Of a stretch of DNA of 64,000 bases, positions 27,581 through 35,731 are shown piece after piece (the first letter of the stretch is position 1; each line of letters begins with the position of its first letter). The stretch is taken from positions 1 through 64,000 of the forward strand of contig QZKE01000047.1 in the NCBI GenBank assembly GCA_003598015.1, read 5' to 3'. The position numbers were made by a program, and so were the translations under genes. A model generated the notes under the pieces. It saw only the letters and a list, made by a program, of their open reading frames with translations. It searched no databases and was not told the origin of the DNA. Origin of the DNA: Actinomycetota bacterium. Lineage in GTDB: Bacteria; Actinomycetota; Geothermincolia; Geothermincolales; RBG-13-55-18.

Positions 27581-28011
27581 GAGTCGCAGTGAACAGCTCT
27601 GTTGCCTGCCGCATCGATAAGAGAGCATTGAAAAGAGCCTGCATCAAGGCCTTGAGGGCGGAGCGGGTGAGGAGGGATGCCGTGCTCTCGCTGGCCTTTC
27701 TCTGCGAAGGCGATATGTGCGATCTCAACCGCCGTTATCTTCTCAGGGACGGGCCAACCGACGTCCTGGCGTTTCCCATGGAGGTGGAAACCCCGGGCGG
27801 CTTTCTCCTGGGAGATGTAGTCATCTGTCCGGATTACGTGGTCTCGCGGAAGGGGGAGTACGGTATCGAGGATGGAAAGGAGTTGGAATACGTGGCCATC
27901 CACGGCATACTTCACCTGTTGGGATACGAGGATGATGATGAAGAGGGGGCGCTTGCCATGGACCGCAGGCAGAGAGAGATACTGGGGGTAGCGGGAGAGG
28001 TGGAGCGATGA
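27577..28011 (+). CDS. ybeY: Endoribonuclease YbeY
   Basis: Metal-dependent RNase involved in 16S rRNA 3' processing and 70S quality control. The 144-aa protein has RYLLRDGPTDVLAFPM, GDVVIC and the metal site HGILHLLGYED. The family consensus I know is HGxLHLxGYDH, so the third ligand position is Asp, not His. TTG 27577 overlaps the pgpH stop, with AGGAAGAGGG upstream. It is coupled to hlyC by another 4-nt overlap. Confidence 0.92.
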   Translation: MRVAVNSSVACRIDKRALKRACIKALRAERVRRDAVLSLAFLCEGDMCDLNRRYLLRDGPTDVLAFPMEVETPGGFLLGDVVICPDYVVSRKGEYGIEDGKELEYVAIHGILHLLGYEDDDEEGALAMDRRQREILGVAGEVER

Positions 28012-29336
28012 CGTTGCTTGTGCGCTTCGCGGTCGAAACAGCCGAGGCCGCGAGCGGGGTGAGCGGAGGCGAACTGGCCTGGCGTATAATCGTCCTGGCC
28101 CTGCTGCTCGTCGCGGCCGCCTTCCTGGCCGCTGCCGAGATATCCCTGGTCAGCGTGAACCGTTTCCGCGTGCGCTCGCTGCGCGAGGAGGGAAACCGGC
28201 GGGCGGATAAGCTGGACAGGCTACTGGATCATCCCAACCGTTTTCTCTCCACCATCCTCATGCTTACCCTGCTGGTCCAGGTGGGGGCGTCGGCCATAGC
28301 GACCGGCCTGGCATTGAGCATCGGGCTTCCCGTGGCCACCGCCATAGCCACGGGCGTTATGACCTTTCTCATCTTCATATTCTCTGAAATGGCGCCCAAG
28401 ACCTATGCCACCAATCATCCGGAACGGGTGGCCATGGCGGTTGCGCCCGTCGTGAACATCCTGGCCGTGGTCTTCTACCCCGTTGTACGCGTCTTGATAC
28501 TCATCTCCAACGGCGTCATCCGCATCTTCGGCGGAAAAACCATCAAGGAAGGCCCCTTCGTCACTGAGGGCGATATCAAAGCGCTTGTCTCGGCAGCCGA
28601 GGAGCAGGACGTCATCGAGGAGGAAGAGAAGAAGCTCATCCATTCAATCTTCGAGTTCGGGGACACCCTGGTGAGGGAGGTCATGATACCGAGGACCGAC
28701 ATGGTCATGCTGGACGAGGAATCAGGACTGGAGGAAGCACTGGAGATCATCCTCAGCTCAGGTTTTTCCCGCATTCCCGCATACAGGAAGGACTTCGACC
28801 ACATCGTCGGCGTCCTCTACGCCAAGGACCTCTTGCCCTATCTCAAGCGCGGAGAGAGCGACGTAAGGCCGCGGGATTTCCTGCGCGAGACATACTTCGT
28901 GCCCGAGACGAAGAGGGTCAGCGAACTCCTCACGGAGCTACGCACGCTCACCATCCATATGGCGATAGTCCTGGACGAGTACGGCGGCACGGCTGGGCTG
29001 GTGACCATTGAGGACATGCTGGAGGAGATCGTCGGCGAGATATTCGATGAATACGACAGCGCTATGGAGCTCTACGAGAGCCTGGGGGACGGCAGGTATT
29101 CCTTCGATGCGCGTATCTCCATAGATGACCTCAACGAGCTGCTCTGTACGGACCTGCCGGCCCACGAGTGGGACACCCTGGGCGGGCTCATATATAACCT
29201 CATGGGAAAGATCCCCAAGCAGGGGGAGGCGGTGGAGTTCGAGGGGATGCGCCTTACGGCCCAGAAAGTGGTAGGCCGGCGCATCTACAAGGTACTCCTG
29301 GAGGTTTTGGAGCAGGAGGAATGTGACAGCGAGTGA
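28008..29336 (+). CDS. HlyC/CorC-family membrane protein (DUF21-CBS-CorC)
   Basis: An integral membrane protein of 442 aa, probably linked to divalent-cation transport. A DUF21 domain with an N-terminal helix (about 20-45) and further hydrophobic segments to about residue 165 is followed by two CBS repeats (MIPRTDMVMLDEE; LYAKDLLP, VLDEYGGTAGLVTIEDMLEEI) and a CorC_HlyC domain. ATG 28008 overlaps ybeY. Position after ybeY is conserved in many Gram-positives. Confidence 0.93.
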   Translation: MTLLVRFAVETAEAASGVSGGELAWRIIVLALLLVAAAFLAAAEISLVSVNRFRVRSLREEGNRRADKLDRLLDHPNRFLSTILMLTLLVQVGASAIATGLALSIGLPVATAIATGVMTFLIFIFSEMAPKTYATNHPERVAMAVAPVVNILAVVFYPVVRVLILISNGVIRIFGGKTIKEGPFVTEGDIKALVSAAEEQDVIEEEEKKLIHSIFEFGDTLVREVMIPRTDMVMLDEESGLEEALEIILSSGFSRIPAYRKDFDHIVGVLYAKDLLPYLKRGESDVRPRDFLRETYFVPETKRVSELLTELRTLTIHMAIVLDEYGGTAGLVTIEDMLEEIVGEIFDEYDSAMELYESLGDGRYSFDARISIDDLNELLCTDLPAHEWDTLGGLIYNLMGKIPKQGEAVEFEGMRLTAQKVVGRRIYKVLLEVLEQEECDSE

Positions 29337-30132
29337 GCATTCCGGAAGAAGGCCGAAAGGAAGCGCCGGCTGGATATACGCGGGTGACCTGCTGGGCAAG
29401 AATATCGGGCTGATCTTCACCGACCGCCGTGGAGGCGCGAGCCCACCCCCCTTCGACTCCCTCAACCTGGCTTATCATACGGGCGATGAGCCCGACAACG
29501 TGGTCCGCAACCGTGCGGAAGTCGCGCAGACACTGGGCATACCGGAGAAACGTTTCGTCTACCTGGATCAGGTACACGGCCTGCATGTGGTCCGGGCAGC
29601 GTTACCCGACGGCGGAAGCACAGGAGAGGCGATCTTGGCGGCCGACGGTGTATTCACCACGCAGCGGGGAGTAGTGCTCTCCGTTCTCACGGCAGACTGC
29701 GTACCTATCGCCGTCGGACTGCCCGCAGCGGGCATAGTGGCCATGCTGCATGCCGGATGGAGGGGGACGGTCGGGAACATCGCCGGCTGTGCGCTGCACG
29801 GGATGCGCATGGAGCTAGGGCTGGACCCGGGGGAGATACACGTGGTTATGGGACCGGCTATCGGCCCGTGCTGTTATGAAGTCGATGAAGGCAGAGCCCG
29901 CCTTTTTGTCGAAAGATATGGCGAAAAGAGTAAGGTGGTGACCGGAGAAGATGGACGCAGGCTGGACCTCCTGCGAGCCAACCTGCTCAACCTGATCGAA
30001 GCGGGAGTGAGAGAGGAGAACATCAGCGGGGTGGGAGGATGTACCTGTTGCGATGACAGGTACTACTCCTTCCGCAGGGATGGAGTCACCGGCAGGCAGG
30101 GGGCATTCGTCTTCCTGCAGGACGGGGGGTGA
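29323..30132 (+). CDS. pgeF: YfiH/PgeF-family polyphenol oxidase-like protein
   Basis: Member of the family assigned to removal of mis-incorporated L-Ser from peptidoglycan precursors, also described as laccase-like or purine nucleoside-acting. The 269-aa protein has SLNLAYHTGDEP, VHGLHVV, LTADCVPI, MLHAGWRGTVGNI and GPCCYEV, covering the Cys/His metal site. GTG 29323 overlaps the hlyC end by 14 nt, with AGGAGGA only 2 nt upstream, so the start is not certain. Confidence 0.9.
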   Translation: MTASEHSGRRPKGSAGWIYAGDLLGKNIGLIFTDRRGGASPPPFDSLNLAYHTGDEPDNVVRNRAEVAQTLGIPEKRFVYLDQVHGLHVVRAALPDGGSTGEAILAADGVFTTQRGVVLSVLTADCVPIAVGLPAAGIVAMLHAGWRGTVGNIAGCALHGMRMELGLDPGEIHVVMGPAIGPCCYEVDEGRARLFVERYGEKSKVVTGEDGRRLDLLRANLLNLIEAGVREENISGVGGCTCCDDRYYSFRRDGVTGRQGAFVFLQDGG

Positions 30133-30146
30133 GATTTGCGATCGCA

Positions 30147-30440
30147 ATGAAGGTAAGGGCGCATGTGCTGGTATCCGGCAGGGTCCAGGGGGTATATTAT
30201 CGCTCCTACGCCGTGGACCAGGCCATTTTGCTCGGGGTAACGGGATGGGTGCGTAATATCCAGGGAGGGCGCGTAGAGGCGGTCTTCGAGGGAGAGGAAG
30301 ACGCCGTGGAGAAGATGCTCGCCTGGTGCTGGGAGGGGTCTCCTTCATCGCGAGTGTCCGCTGTGGAGGTGGAACGGGAGGAGCCGACGGGGGAATTCAC
30401 GGATTTCTCCGTGGCGTATGGATACAGGGGTGGGAGATGA
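30147..30440 (+). CDS. acyP: Acylphosphatase
   Basis: Hydrolyses acyl phosphates. The 97-aa protein has the signature VSGRVQGVYYRSY with the phosphate-binding Arg and GWVRNIQGGRVEAVFEG with the catalytic Asn. ATG 30147 is preferred because homologs begin close to this motif; GTG 30129, overlapping the pgeF stop, would add six residues. Confidence 0.93.
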   Translation: MKVRAHVLVSGRVQGVYYRSYAVDQAILLGVTGWVRNIQGGRVEAVFEGEEDAVEKMLAWCWEGSPSSRVSAVEVEREEPTGEFTDFSVAYGYRGGR

Positions 30441-31096
30441 GCGAAGCCGATATCGTGCTCAGGTTGCTGATGGCAACTGCCTGTGGCGGGCTCATCGGCA
30501 TCGAACGGGAGCGCGGAGACCGCCCCGCGGGCTTTCGCACCTATATCATGATATCGCTGGGGGCTGCCCTCTTCACCGTCCTCTCACTCATTGCTTTCCC
30601 GGGTGCAGACCCGGCACGGGTCGCTGCACAGGTCGTGGTGGGAATCGGCTTCCTGGGAGTGGGGGTCATCGTGGTCTACGCCGGCACGCATGTCGTCGGG
30701 ATTACCACGGCGGCCACCATGTGGGCCACCGCGGCGGTCGGCATGGCCGCGGGCTCTGGATATTACATGACCTCCCTATACACTACGGGGATAATCCTCG
30801 CCGTGCTTGTTGCGCTGCCCTGGGTGGAGAAGAAGATCATAGCCAGGTTCAGGAGCCGCCAGCTCTATTTCACCATCCACAGTCGCCCGAGGCCGGGATT
30901 GGTGGAGGAAGTGGAGGCTACCCTCTCTCAATACGGCATCAACTCTATGTTGCTGAGGTTCTACGAGTGCAAAGGCGGCGAGGGCGAATGCTCCATCCTG
31001 TTGCGGGTCAGCGTGCCCGCACGTATAAACATTATTGAGGTCATGGACACCCTGTATCAGATATATGGGGTCAGCGTCGTGAGCTTCGAAGAATAG
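30437..31096 (+). CDS. MgtC/SapB-family membrane protein
   Basis: A 219-aa inner-membrane protein. The N-terminal MgtC domain has the conserved GGLIGIERERGDRPAGFRTY and about four to five hydrophobic segments to residue 130 (VVVGIGFLGVGVI, GITTAATMWATAAVGMAAG). The C-terminal 85 residues look like a soluble ACT-like domain. Function in this genome is unclear: the family is tied to Mg2+ limitation and acid stress. ATG 30437 overlaps the acyP stop. Confidence 0.9.
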   Translation: MSEADIVLRLLMATACGGLIGIERERGDRPAGFRTYIMISLGAALFTVLSLIAFPGADPARVAAQVVVGIGFLGVGVIVVYAGTHVVGITTAATMWATAAVGMAAGSGYYMTSLYTTGIILAVLVALPWVEKKIIARFRSRQLYFTIHSRPRPGLVEEVEATLSQYGINSMLLRFYECKGGEGECSILLRVSVPARINIIEVMDTLYQIYGVSVVSFEE

Positions 31097-31123
31097 CGCC
31101 TGAGCGTGCGGGAGAAGGATTGA

Positions 31124-31801
31124 TTGGAAAACATTGCGCGGAACCTGGAATCGGTGCGGGAACGCATAGAGCGAGCGGCCGTGAGGTCCGGGATGGACCC
31201 CGGCGGCGTCACGCTCGTAGCCGTCAGCAAGGGAAGGTCCCTGGAATCGATCAGGGCGGCGGTGAGCGCGGGCCAGACAGTGTTCGGCGAGAACCGCGCC
31301 CGGGAGTTATGCGATAAGATGGACCGGTTGGACGCGGACCTGGAATGGCATTTCGTTGGCCATCTCCAGAGGAATAAGGTTAATATGGTGGTAGGAAAGG
31401 TGGCTCTCATCCACTCCGTTGACAGCCTGCGCCTCCTGGAGGCCGTCGCTTTGCGTGCTGAGGAACTGGGGATGATCCAGGATATCCTCCTGCAGGTGAA
31501 CGTGTCCGGCGAGGAGAGCAAGTACGGTATCGCGGCGGAAAGAACCGCGGAACTACTGGAAGCGGAGCTGGACCTGGCAGCCGTTAGAGTGCGCGGGCTT
31601 ATGACCATGGCGCCCCTGGCGGTCGAGGCGGAGATAAGGCCCTGTTTCCGCCGCTTGCGGGAGCTCAGAGATGAACTGGCGCGGGATTATCCCGCTGCAA
31701 GCCTCGATATCCTGAGCATGGGCATGACGCAGGATTTCGAGGTGGCGCTGGAAGAAGGAGCAAATATGGTCCGCATCGGGACGGCCATATTCGCCACATA
31801 G
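31124..31801 (+). CDS. yggS: YggS-family pyridoxal-phosphate homeostasis protein
   Basis: A PLP-binding, TIM-barrel protein (alanine racemase N-terminal fold) involved in vitamin B6 and amino-acid balance. The 225-aa sequence has LVAVSKGRSLESI with the PLP lysine, FGENRARELCDK, WHFVGHLQRNK and SMGMTQDFEVALEEGANMVRIGTAIF. TTG 31124 follows GGAGAAGGA. It heads the conserved yggS-sepF-proC-yggT-divIVA order. Confidence 0.95.
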   Translation: MENIARNLESVRERIERAAVRSGMDPGGVTLVAVSKGRSLESIRAAVSAGQTVFGENRARELCDKMDRLDADLEWHFVGHLQRNKVNMVVGKVALIHSVDSLRLLEAVALRAEELGMIQDILLQVNVSGEESKYGIAAERTAELLEAELDLAAVRVRGLMTMAPLAVEAEIRPCFRRLRELRDELARDYPAASLDILSMGMTQDFEVALEEGANMVRIGTAIFAT

Positions 31802-31821
31802 AGTCGTTGGGAGGTATCGCC

Positions 31822-32274
31822 ATGGCTGGTTTTTTTCGCAGAGCCCTGATATACCTTGGGCTCGTGGAGGATGACGAGTTCGAGGAGATGCTGGAATACG
31901 AAGAAGGCCGTGTAGATATCGCAGAACCCCCGCCTTCACGGCGAGCGCAGCGCGAGGAAGCAAGGGTAGCATCTATCCAGGCCGTGCCCAGCAAACAGGT
32001 GCGTATGCACATGGTAGAGCCTAAGTCCTTCAACGATGCGGAACAGATCGGACAGAAGTTCAAGTCGGACATACCGGTTATCATCAACCTGCAGCAGGCG
32101 GACGCGGAACTGGCTAAGAGGCTGATCGATTTCTCCAGCGGCCTCACCTACGGCCTCGACGGGGGGATCCAGCGCGTGGCCGAAAAAGTCTTTCTGCTGT
32201 CACCCCATAACGTGGAGGTATCCGCCGAGGACAAACGATGGCTGCGCGAAAAGGGTTTCTTCAACCAGTTTTAG
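31822..32274 (+). CDS. sepF: Cell division protein SepF
   Basis: Membrane-binding FtsZ partner of Gram-positive divisomes. The 150-aa protein has an N-terminal amphipathic helix (MAGFFRRALIYLGLVED), a variable linker and the SepF core (VVEPKSF-like MHMVEPKSFNDAEQIG, PVIINLQQ, RLIDFSSGLTYGLDGGIQRV). ATG 31822 has GGGAGG 7 nt upstream. Its presence supports a monoderm host. Confidence 0.95.
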   Translation: MAGFFRRALIYLGLVEDDEFEEMLEYEEGRVDIAEPPPSRRAQREEARVASIQAVPSKQVRMHMVEPKSFNDAEQIGQKFKSDIPVIINLQQADAELAKRLIDFSSGLTYGLDGGIQRVAEKVFLLSPHNVEVSAEDKRWLREKGFFNQF

Positions 32275-32314
32275 TTTTATCCGGCGGAGGCAAGGCTATT
32301 ACAGGAGTTTGCAT

Positions 32315-33112
32315 ATGAGCAGGATCGCTTTTATCGGCGCCGGCAAGATGGCGGAAGCGATATTGAAGGAGTTGCTGCGCGTGGAATGGGCGGGCAAGGA
32401 GAGTATCGTCCTCTCGGACGTGGACCGCGAACGCCTGGAGTCGATGGCCGTGGAATACGGGACGATTACGACCCCATCCAACCCCGACGCCGCCCGCGAT
32501 GCGGAGATCGTCCTCCTGGCGGTGAAGCCGCAGAAGCTCGAGGAGGTCCTGCGCGAGTTGTCCGGCGTGATTGACGCCGGCCAGTTGGTAATATCCATAG
32601 CCATGGGTAAGAGCACCGAGTTCATCGAAGCACTCCTGCCCGAAGGTATTCCCGTAGTACGGGTGATGCCCAATAACCCGGCCATGGTCGGAGCGGCGGT
32701 ATCCGTATTGAGTTATGGGCGCCATGCGGACGAAGAAGCGCGCCGCAGGGCGAAAGAGGTCTTCTCGTGCCTGGGCGAAGTATACGAGATCGCCGAGATG
32801 CTGCAGGACCAGGCCATGGCCATCTCCGGTTGCGGCCCGGCCTATTTCTACGTGATCGCCGAAGCATTGTGCGATGCCGGGGTAAGGCTCGGCCTCGATC
32901 GCTCGCTGGCGCGGAAACTGGTGACCGGGACGATGATCGGAGCCGGTACCATGATGAGAGATTCCGGCGAACATCCTGCACAACTGAAGGACATGGTCAC
33001 ATCGCCCGGCGGTTCCACCATAGCAGCCCTGGAAGCCCTCGAGGAGGCAGGATTGCGCAACGCGTTCTATAAGGCTGTAGCGGCGGCGTGGAGGAGGGCC
33101 AAGGAGGTATGA
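32315..33112 (+). CDS. proC: Pyrroline-5-carboxylate reductase
   Basis: Last step of proline synthesis: reduces 1-pyrroline-5-carboxylate with NAD(P)H. The 265-aa protein has the Rossmann start RIAFIGAGKMAEAI, RVMPNNPAMVGAA and the C-terminal dimer domain with ISGCGPAYFYVIAEAL and VTSPGGSTIAALEALE. ATG 32315 has AGGAG 7 nt upstream. It lies within the cell-division block in its usual place. Confidence 0.95.
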   Translation: MSRIAFIGAGKMAEAILKELLRVEWAGKESIVLSDVDRERLESMAVEYGTITTPSNPDAARDAEIVLLAVKPQKLEEVLRELSGVIDAGQLVISIAMGKSTEFIEALLPEGIPVVRVMPNNPAMVGAAVSVLSYGRHADEEARRRAKEVFSCLGEVYEIAEMLQDQAMAISGCGPAYFYVIAEALCDAGVRLGLDRSLARKLVTGTMIGAGTMMRDSGEHPAQLKDMVTSPGGSTIAALEALEEAGLRNAFYKAVAAAWRRAKEV

Positions 33113-33113
33113 G

Positions 33114-33392
33114 GTGGAGGTAGTCGGCGATATCCTATGGTGGATATTGCTCGCCTATCTCGTCGCCATAGTCGCGAGGATCATCATCGGCTGGTTGCCG
33201 GTGAAATGGCCGCGCAGCATCAGGCCCATAGTGGTGTTCATCTACGACATCACCGAGCCCCTGCTCTCTCCGCTGCGCGGGGTGATACCCATCGTTCCCC
33301 TGGGCGAAGGGGCGGGATTGGACCTCTCGCCCACCATAGTGATATTTGCGATACTGTTCCTGCAATGGCTGGTAAGAAAGGTTTTTGGCTAG
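33114..33392 (+). CDS. YggT-family membrane protein
   Basis: A 92-aa protein with two hydrophobic helices (about 7-27 and 70-88) separated by the conserved PRSIRPIVVFIYDITEPLLSP-type loop of the YGGT family. Function is unsettled; it is linked to division or osmotic stress by neighbourhood. GTG 33114 has AAGGAGGT 6 nt upstream and begins directly after proC. Confidence 0.92.
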   Translation: MEVVGDILWWILLAYLVAIVARIIIGWLPVKWPRSIRPIVVFIYDITEPLLSPLRGVIPIVPLGEGAGLDLSPTIVIFAILFLQWLVRKVFG

Positions 33393-33503
33393 CTGAAAGC
33401 CGGGTTAACTTGTTAGCGGAAAGCCCCGATAAACTTTATACTTGTTAGTAACGGAGGGATCTGTCCAGGTATCAGGTGTGGCGCGTTAAAGGAGGCGGTT
33501 GAG

Positions 33504-34463
33504 TTGGCTATCAGCCCCATGGATATCCATCACAAAGAATTCGGCACGGTTCGTATGGGAGGATACAACAAGGAGGAGGTCGACTCCTTCCTGGATATGG
33601 TAGCGGACGAATTGGACAGGTTGCTCCATCGCAGCCAGGAGCAGGCTGAGCTGGTGGAGTCGATGCGGCAAAAGGCGAGCCAGTTCGATTCCATGCAACA
33701 GACCCTGCAGAACGCACTTATCAATGCCCAGAAGAGCGCGGATAACATAGTCCAGGAAGCGCGGGCTCAGGCCGAGGGCCAGATGAAAGAGGCCCAGGAG
33801 CAGAGTGCGCGCATCCTGGAGGATGCACAATCGGAGAGATCCCATATATCCCAATCATTCGCCGGCATACGCGACCAGGTATACAGGTACATGTCCACCA
33901 TGCGCGAGCTTCTGGATAAAAACCAGGCGATGATCAAGGAGTACGAAGCACGGCTTTCGGCGGCCGAATTGAAGGAACAGCCCGCGGCCGCTCCAGCTCC
34001 GCCCGCACCGGAGCCGGCATCTGCATCCGCCCCGATTCCGGAGTTCCCCAGGCAGGCTGCCTTCGAGGAGGCGCCTCCCCGCATGCCGGAACCACCTGCC
34101 CCACCGCAGTACGAACCGGCGGAGTCATCCATGCGCGCAGAGCAGGTGCAACCGCCCGCGCCGCTCCCGGAACCCGTTGTTGAAAAACCGTACGAGCCAC
34201 CGCCCCAGCCAGCTGCGGAGCCTGCGATGGCACAATACGAAGAGATGGAGACCGCGGCAGTCATGGAGGAAACGCCTCCCCCTCCCCCTCCGCCCACATA
34301 CACCCCGGAGCAGGAGATGGAGATGATGCGGGAGACCTTGACGCAGGAAGGGCCGCCGGCTCCAGACGTGGAGGCGTTGCCTGCTGCCGAACCGGAGCCC
34401 GCCGCCGAGCCTGCCGAACCCCCCGAGGAAGAGGGCGGCGAGAAGCACTTTTTCTGGGAATAG
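33504..34463 (+). CDS. divIVA: DivIVA-family cell division/polarity protein
   Basis: A coiled-coil scaffold that senses curved membrane at septum or poles. Of 319 aa, the first 60 are the conserved DivIVA domain (ISPMDIHHKEFGTVRMGGYN, then KEEVDSFLDMV), with coiled coil to about residue 155. The second half is low-complexity, rich in Pro, Ala and Glu, ending HFFWE. TTG 33504 has AAAGGAGG about 9 nt upstream. It ends the sepF block. Confidence 0.94.
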   Translation: MAISPMDIHHKEFGTVRMGGYNKEEVDSFLDMVADELDRLLHRSQEQAELVESMRQKASQFDSMQQTLQNALINAQKSADNIVQEARAQAEGQMKEAQEQSARILEDAQSERSHISQSFAGIRDQVYRYMSTMRELLDKNQAMIKEYEARLSAAELKEQPAAAPAPPAPEPASASAPIPEFPRQAAFEEAPPRMPEPPAPPQYEPAESSMRAEQVQPPAPLPEPVVEKPYEPPPQPAAEPAMAQYEEMETAAVMEETPPPPPPPTYTPEQEMEMMRETLTQEGPPAPDVEALPAAEPEPAAEPAEPPEEEGGEKHFFWE

Positions 34464-34473
34464 GTTCGCTGTT

Positions 34474-34545
34474 GCCCGGGGACGACAGGTAACGGTCTCG
34501 CTCCGTTTCTTAAACCTGATGCGGTTGCTTATCCGGCCCGAGGCC
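34474..34545. repeat. Copy of the dispersed GC-rich intergenic repeat
   Basis: CAGGTAACGGTCTCGCTC at 34486-34503 is identical to 16379-16396; upstream GCCCGGGG also matches, giving about 30 nt with four mismatches. GGTTGCTTATCCGGCCCGAGGCC (34522-34544, broken here by one base from the other copies) resembles 16354-16376 and 16622-16640. It lies between divIVA and the 4Fe-4S gene. Confidence 0.6.
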
Positions 34546-34637
34546 GAGTACACCGGCCGATAAATATGGTGATGCACCGAGAGTGCCGATGCGCCACGCC
34601 TGCAAGGTATAAAGGCCCTATGCAGCAGGAGGTCGTT

Positions 34638-35477
34638 ATGGCTGGAAAACAGAGGACTGGAGGCATCGCGGCAACGTTGCTCTCTGCCCTGACCGTCGCG
34701 GGGACATTGCACCAGGCATCACCCTGCCATTGGGGAGACCCGTTGATCGCGGAGGAGAGTGGGCTCCGTCAGTTCATGCTGAAACGTTACGCCTGGATGG
34801 AAGTACGGCTGCTGGCATTTTTATACTGGCTTCTCCGCCGTCCCTTCATGAGCAACTCATGGATCAACCGGCTGTTCTATTACTCCATGGCCAAGTTCGC
34901 CGGCGAGCATATGGTTGCCAGCCAGGTCATGACCTTGGAGGAGATGCTGGAGTTCATAGCGGATATGCCCGAGGACGGAAAGATAGCGGTTGGCCCCTGC
35001 CGCTGCCGCCTGGCCACCCATGCCTGCGACCATCCGCTGGAGACCGACATCGTGATCATGACCGGCACCGAGATATGGCTGGACCTCTTCCCCAAGGACT
35101 ACCGCGTCATCGCCAGGGAGGAAGCCGCAAGCATCGTGAGGGAGTGCTACGAACTGGCATTGGTGCCCATGCTGGACAGGCACATGTATTTCCGCGGGAG
35201 CGCCAATTACTTCGTTATCTGCAATTGCTGCAAGTGCTCCTGCCTGCCCATCTGGGCCTACAGGACCTACAAGAGAGCCGGATACCGGTACATCCCCTCC
35301 GTATACCGCTCCATCGTGGATTCAGGCAAGTGCGAGGGGTGCGCGACCTGCGTTGAGATCTGTGCCTTCGAGGAGAGAAGGCTGAGCGGGAACAAGGCTC
35401 AAGTCCTCGATTGCCAGGGGTGCGGCCTGTGTGTCAAGTTCTGCCCCAACCAGGCCAACACCATGGTCGCGCGCTGA
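34638..35477 (+). CDS. 4Fe-4S dicluster ferredoxin-like protein with CNCC motif
   Basis: A 279-aa iron-sulfur protein of a family I recognise from anaerobes but cannot assign a reaction. Seen: GPCRCRLATHACDHPLE in the middle, an unusual CNCCKCSC motif near residue 195, and a C-terminal ferredoxin domain CEGCATCVEIC plus CQGCGLCVKFC for two clusters. A hydrophobic stretch (VRLLAFLYWLL, about 55-66) may lie on the membrane. ATG 34638 follows GGAGGT. It is the only gene on the plus strand between divIVA and ileS. Confidence 0.8.
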   Translation: MAGKQRTGGIAATLLSALTVAGTLHQASPCHWGDPLIAEESGLRQFMLKRYAWMEVRLLAFLYWLLRRPFMSNSWINRLFYYSMAKFAGEHMVASQVMTLEEMLEFIADMPEDGKIAVGPCRCRLATHACDHPLETDIVIMTGTEIWLDLFPKDYRVIAREEAASIVRECYELALVPMLDRHMYFRGSANYFVICNCCKCSCLPIWAYRTYKRAGYRYIPSVYRSIVDSGKCEGCATCVEICAFEERRLSGNKAQVLDCQGCGLCVKFCPNQANTMVAR

Positions 35478-35525
35478 ACAGGCGAGGCGCGCGACGCAAA
35501 GCCGGGGAGGTCAATAACCTTCCCG
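35466..35525 (+). other. Tandem hairpins at the 3' end of the 4Fe-4S gene
   Basis: GTCGCGCGC (35466-35474, the last codons) pairs with GCGCGCGAC (35487-35495) across the stop codon. A second hairpin, CGGGGAGGT/ACCTTCCCG, covers 35503-35525. No T-run follows. They may end or protect the transcript. Confidence 0.45.
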
Positions 35526-35542
35526 TGCCACCCTCGTCAACA

Positions 35543-35574
35543 TAGTTAACATAATACTAGTTAATAATTAACTA
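35543..35574. promoter_or_regulatory. AT-rich operator-like palindrome with a third half-site
   Basis: TAGTTAA-TAA-TTAACTA (35558-35574) is a perfect inverted repeat, and another TAGTTAA occurs at 35543-35549, 15 bp upstream. The island is strikingly AT-rich for this region. No gene start is nearby on either strand, so its target, if any, is not evident. Confidence 0.4.
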
Positions 35575-35731
35575 TTTGAAGGTGGGAAACAGGAATATGA
35601 GATAGGTACCCGGGGCGATGCGCATATGGCCGCTGCATCCCCGGCAGAGTTATTCGGCTCTTCTCCGGAGGCGTGGCCTGGCCAGACCAAACCCACCATC
35701 CTTTGCCCGCACTTTCAGGAGAGGAACCGGG

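Noticed and set aside
35487-35530. Possible cyclic-di-GMP-I riboswitch, because GACGCAAAGCC matches its core
   Set aside because: The first half of the motif (GGCAAA-type box and GAAA-capped stem) and the tetraloop receptor are absent, and no gene lies downstream on this strand. Two plain hairpins explain the sequence better.
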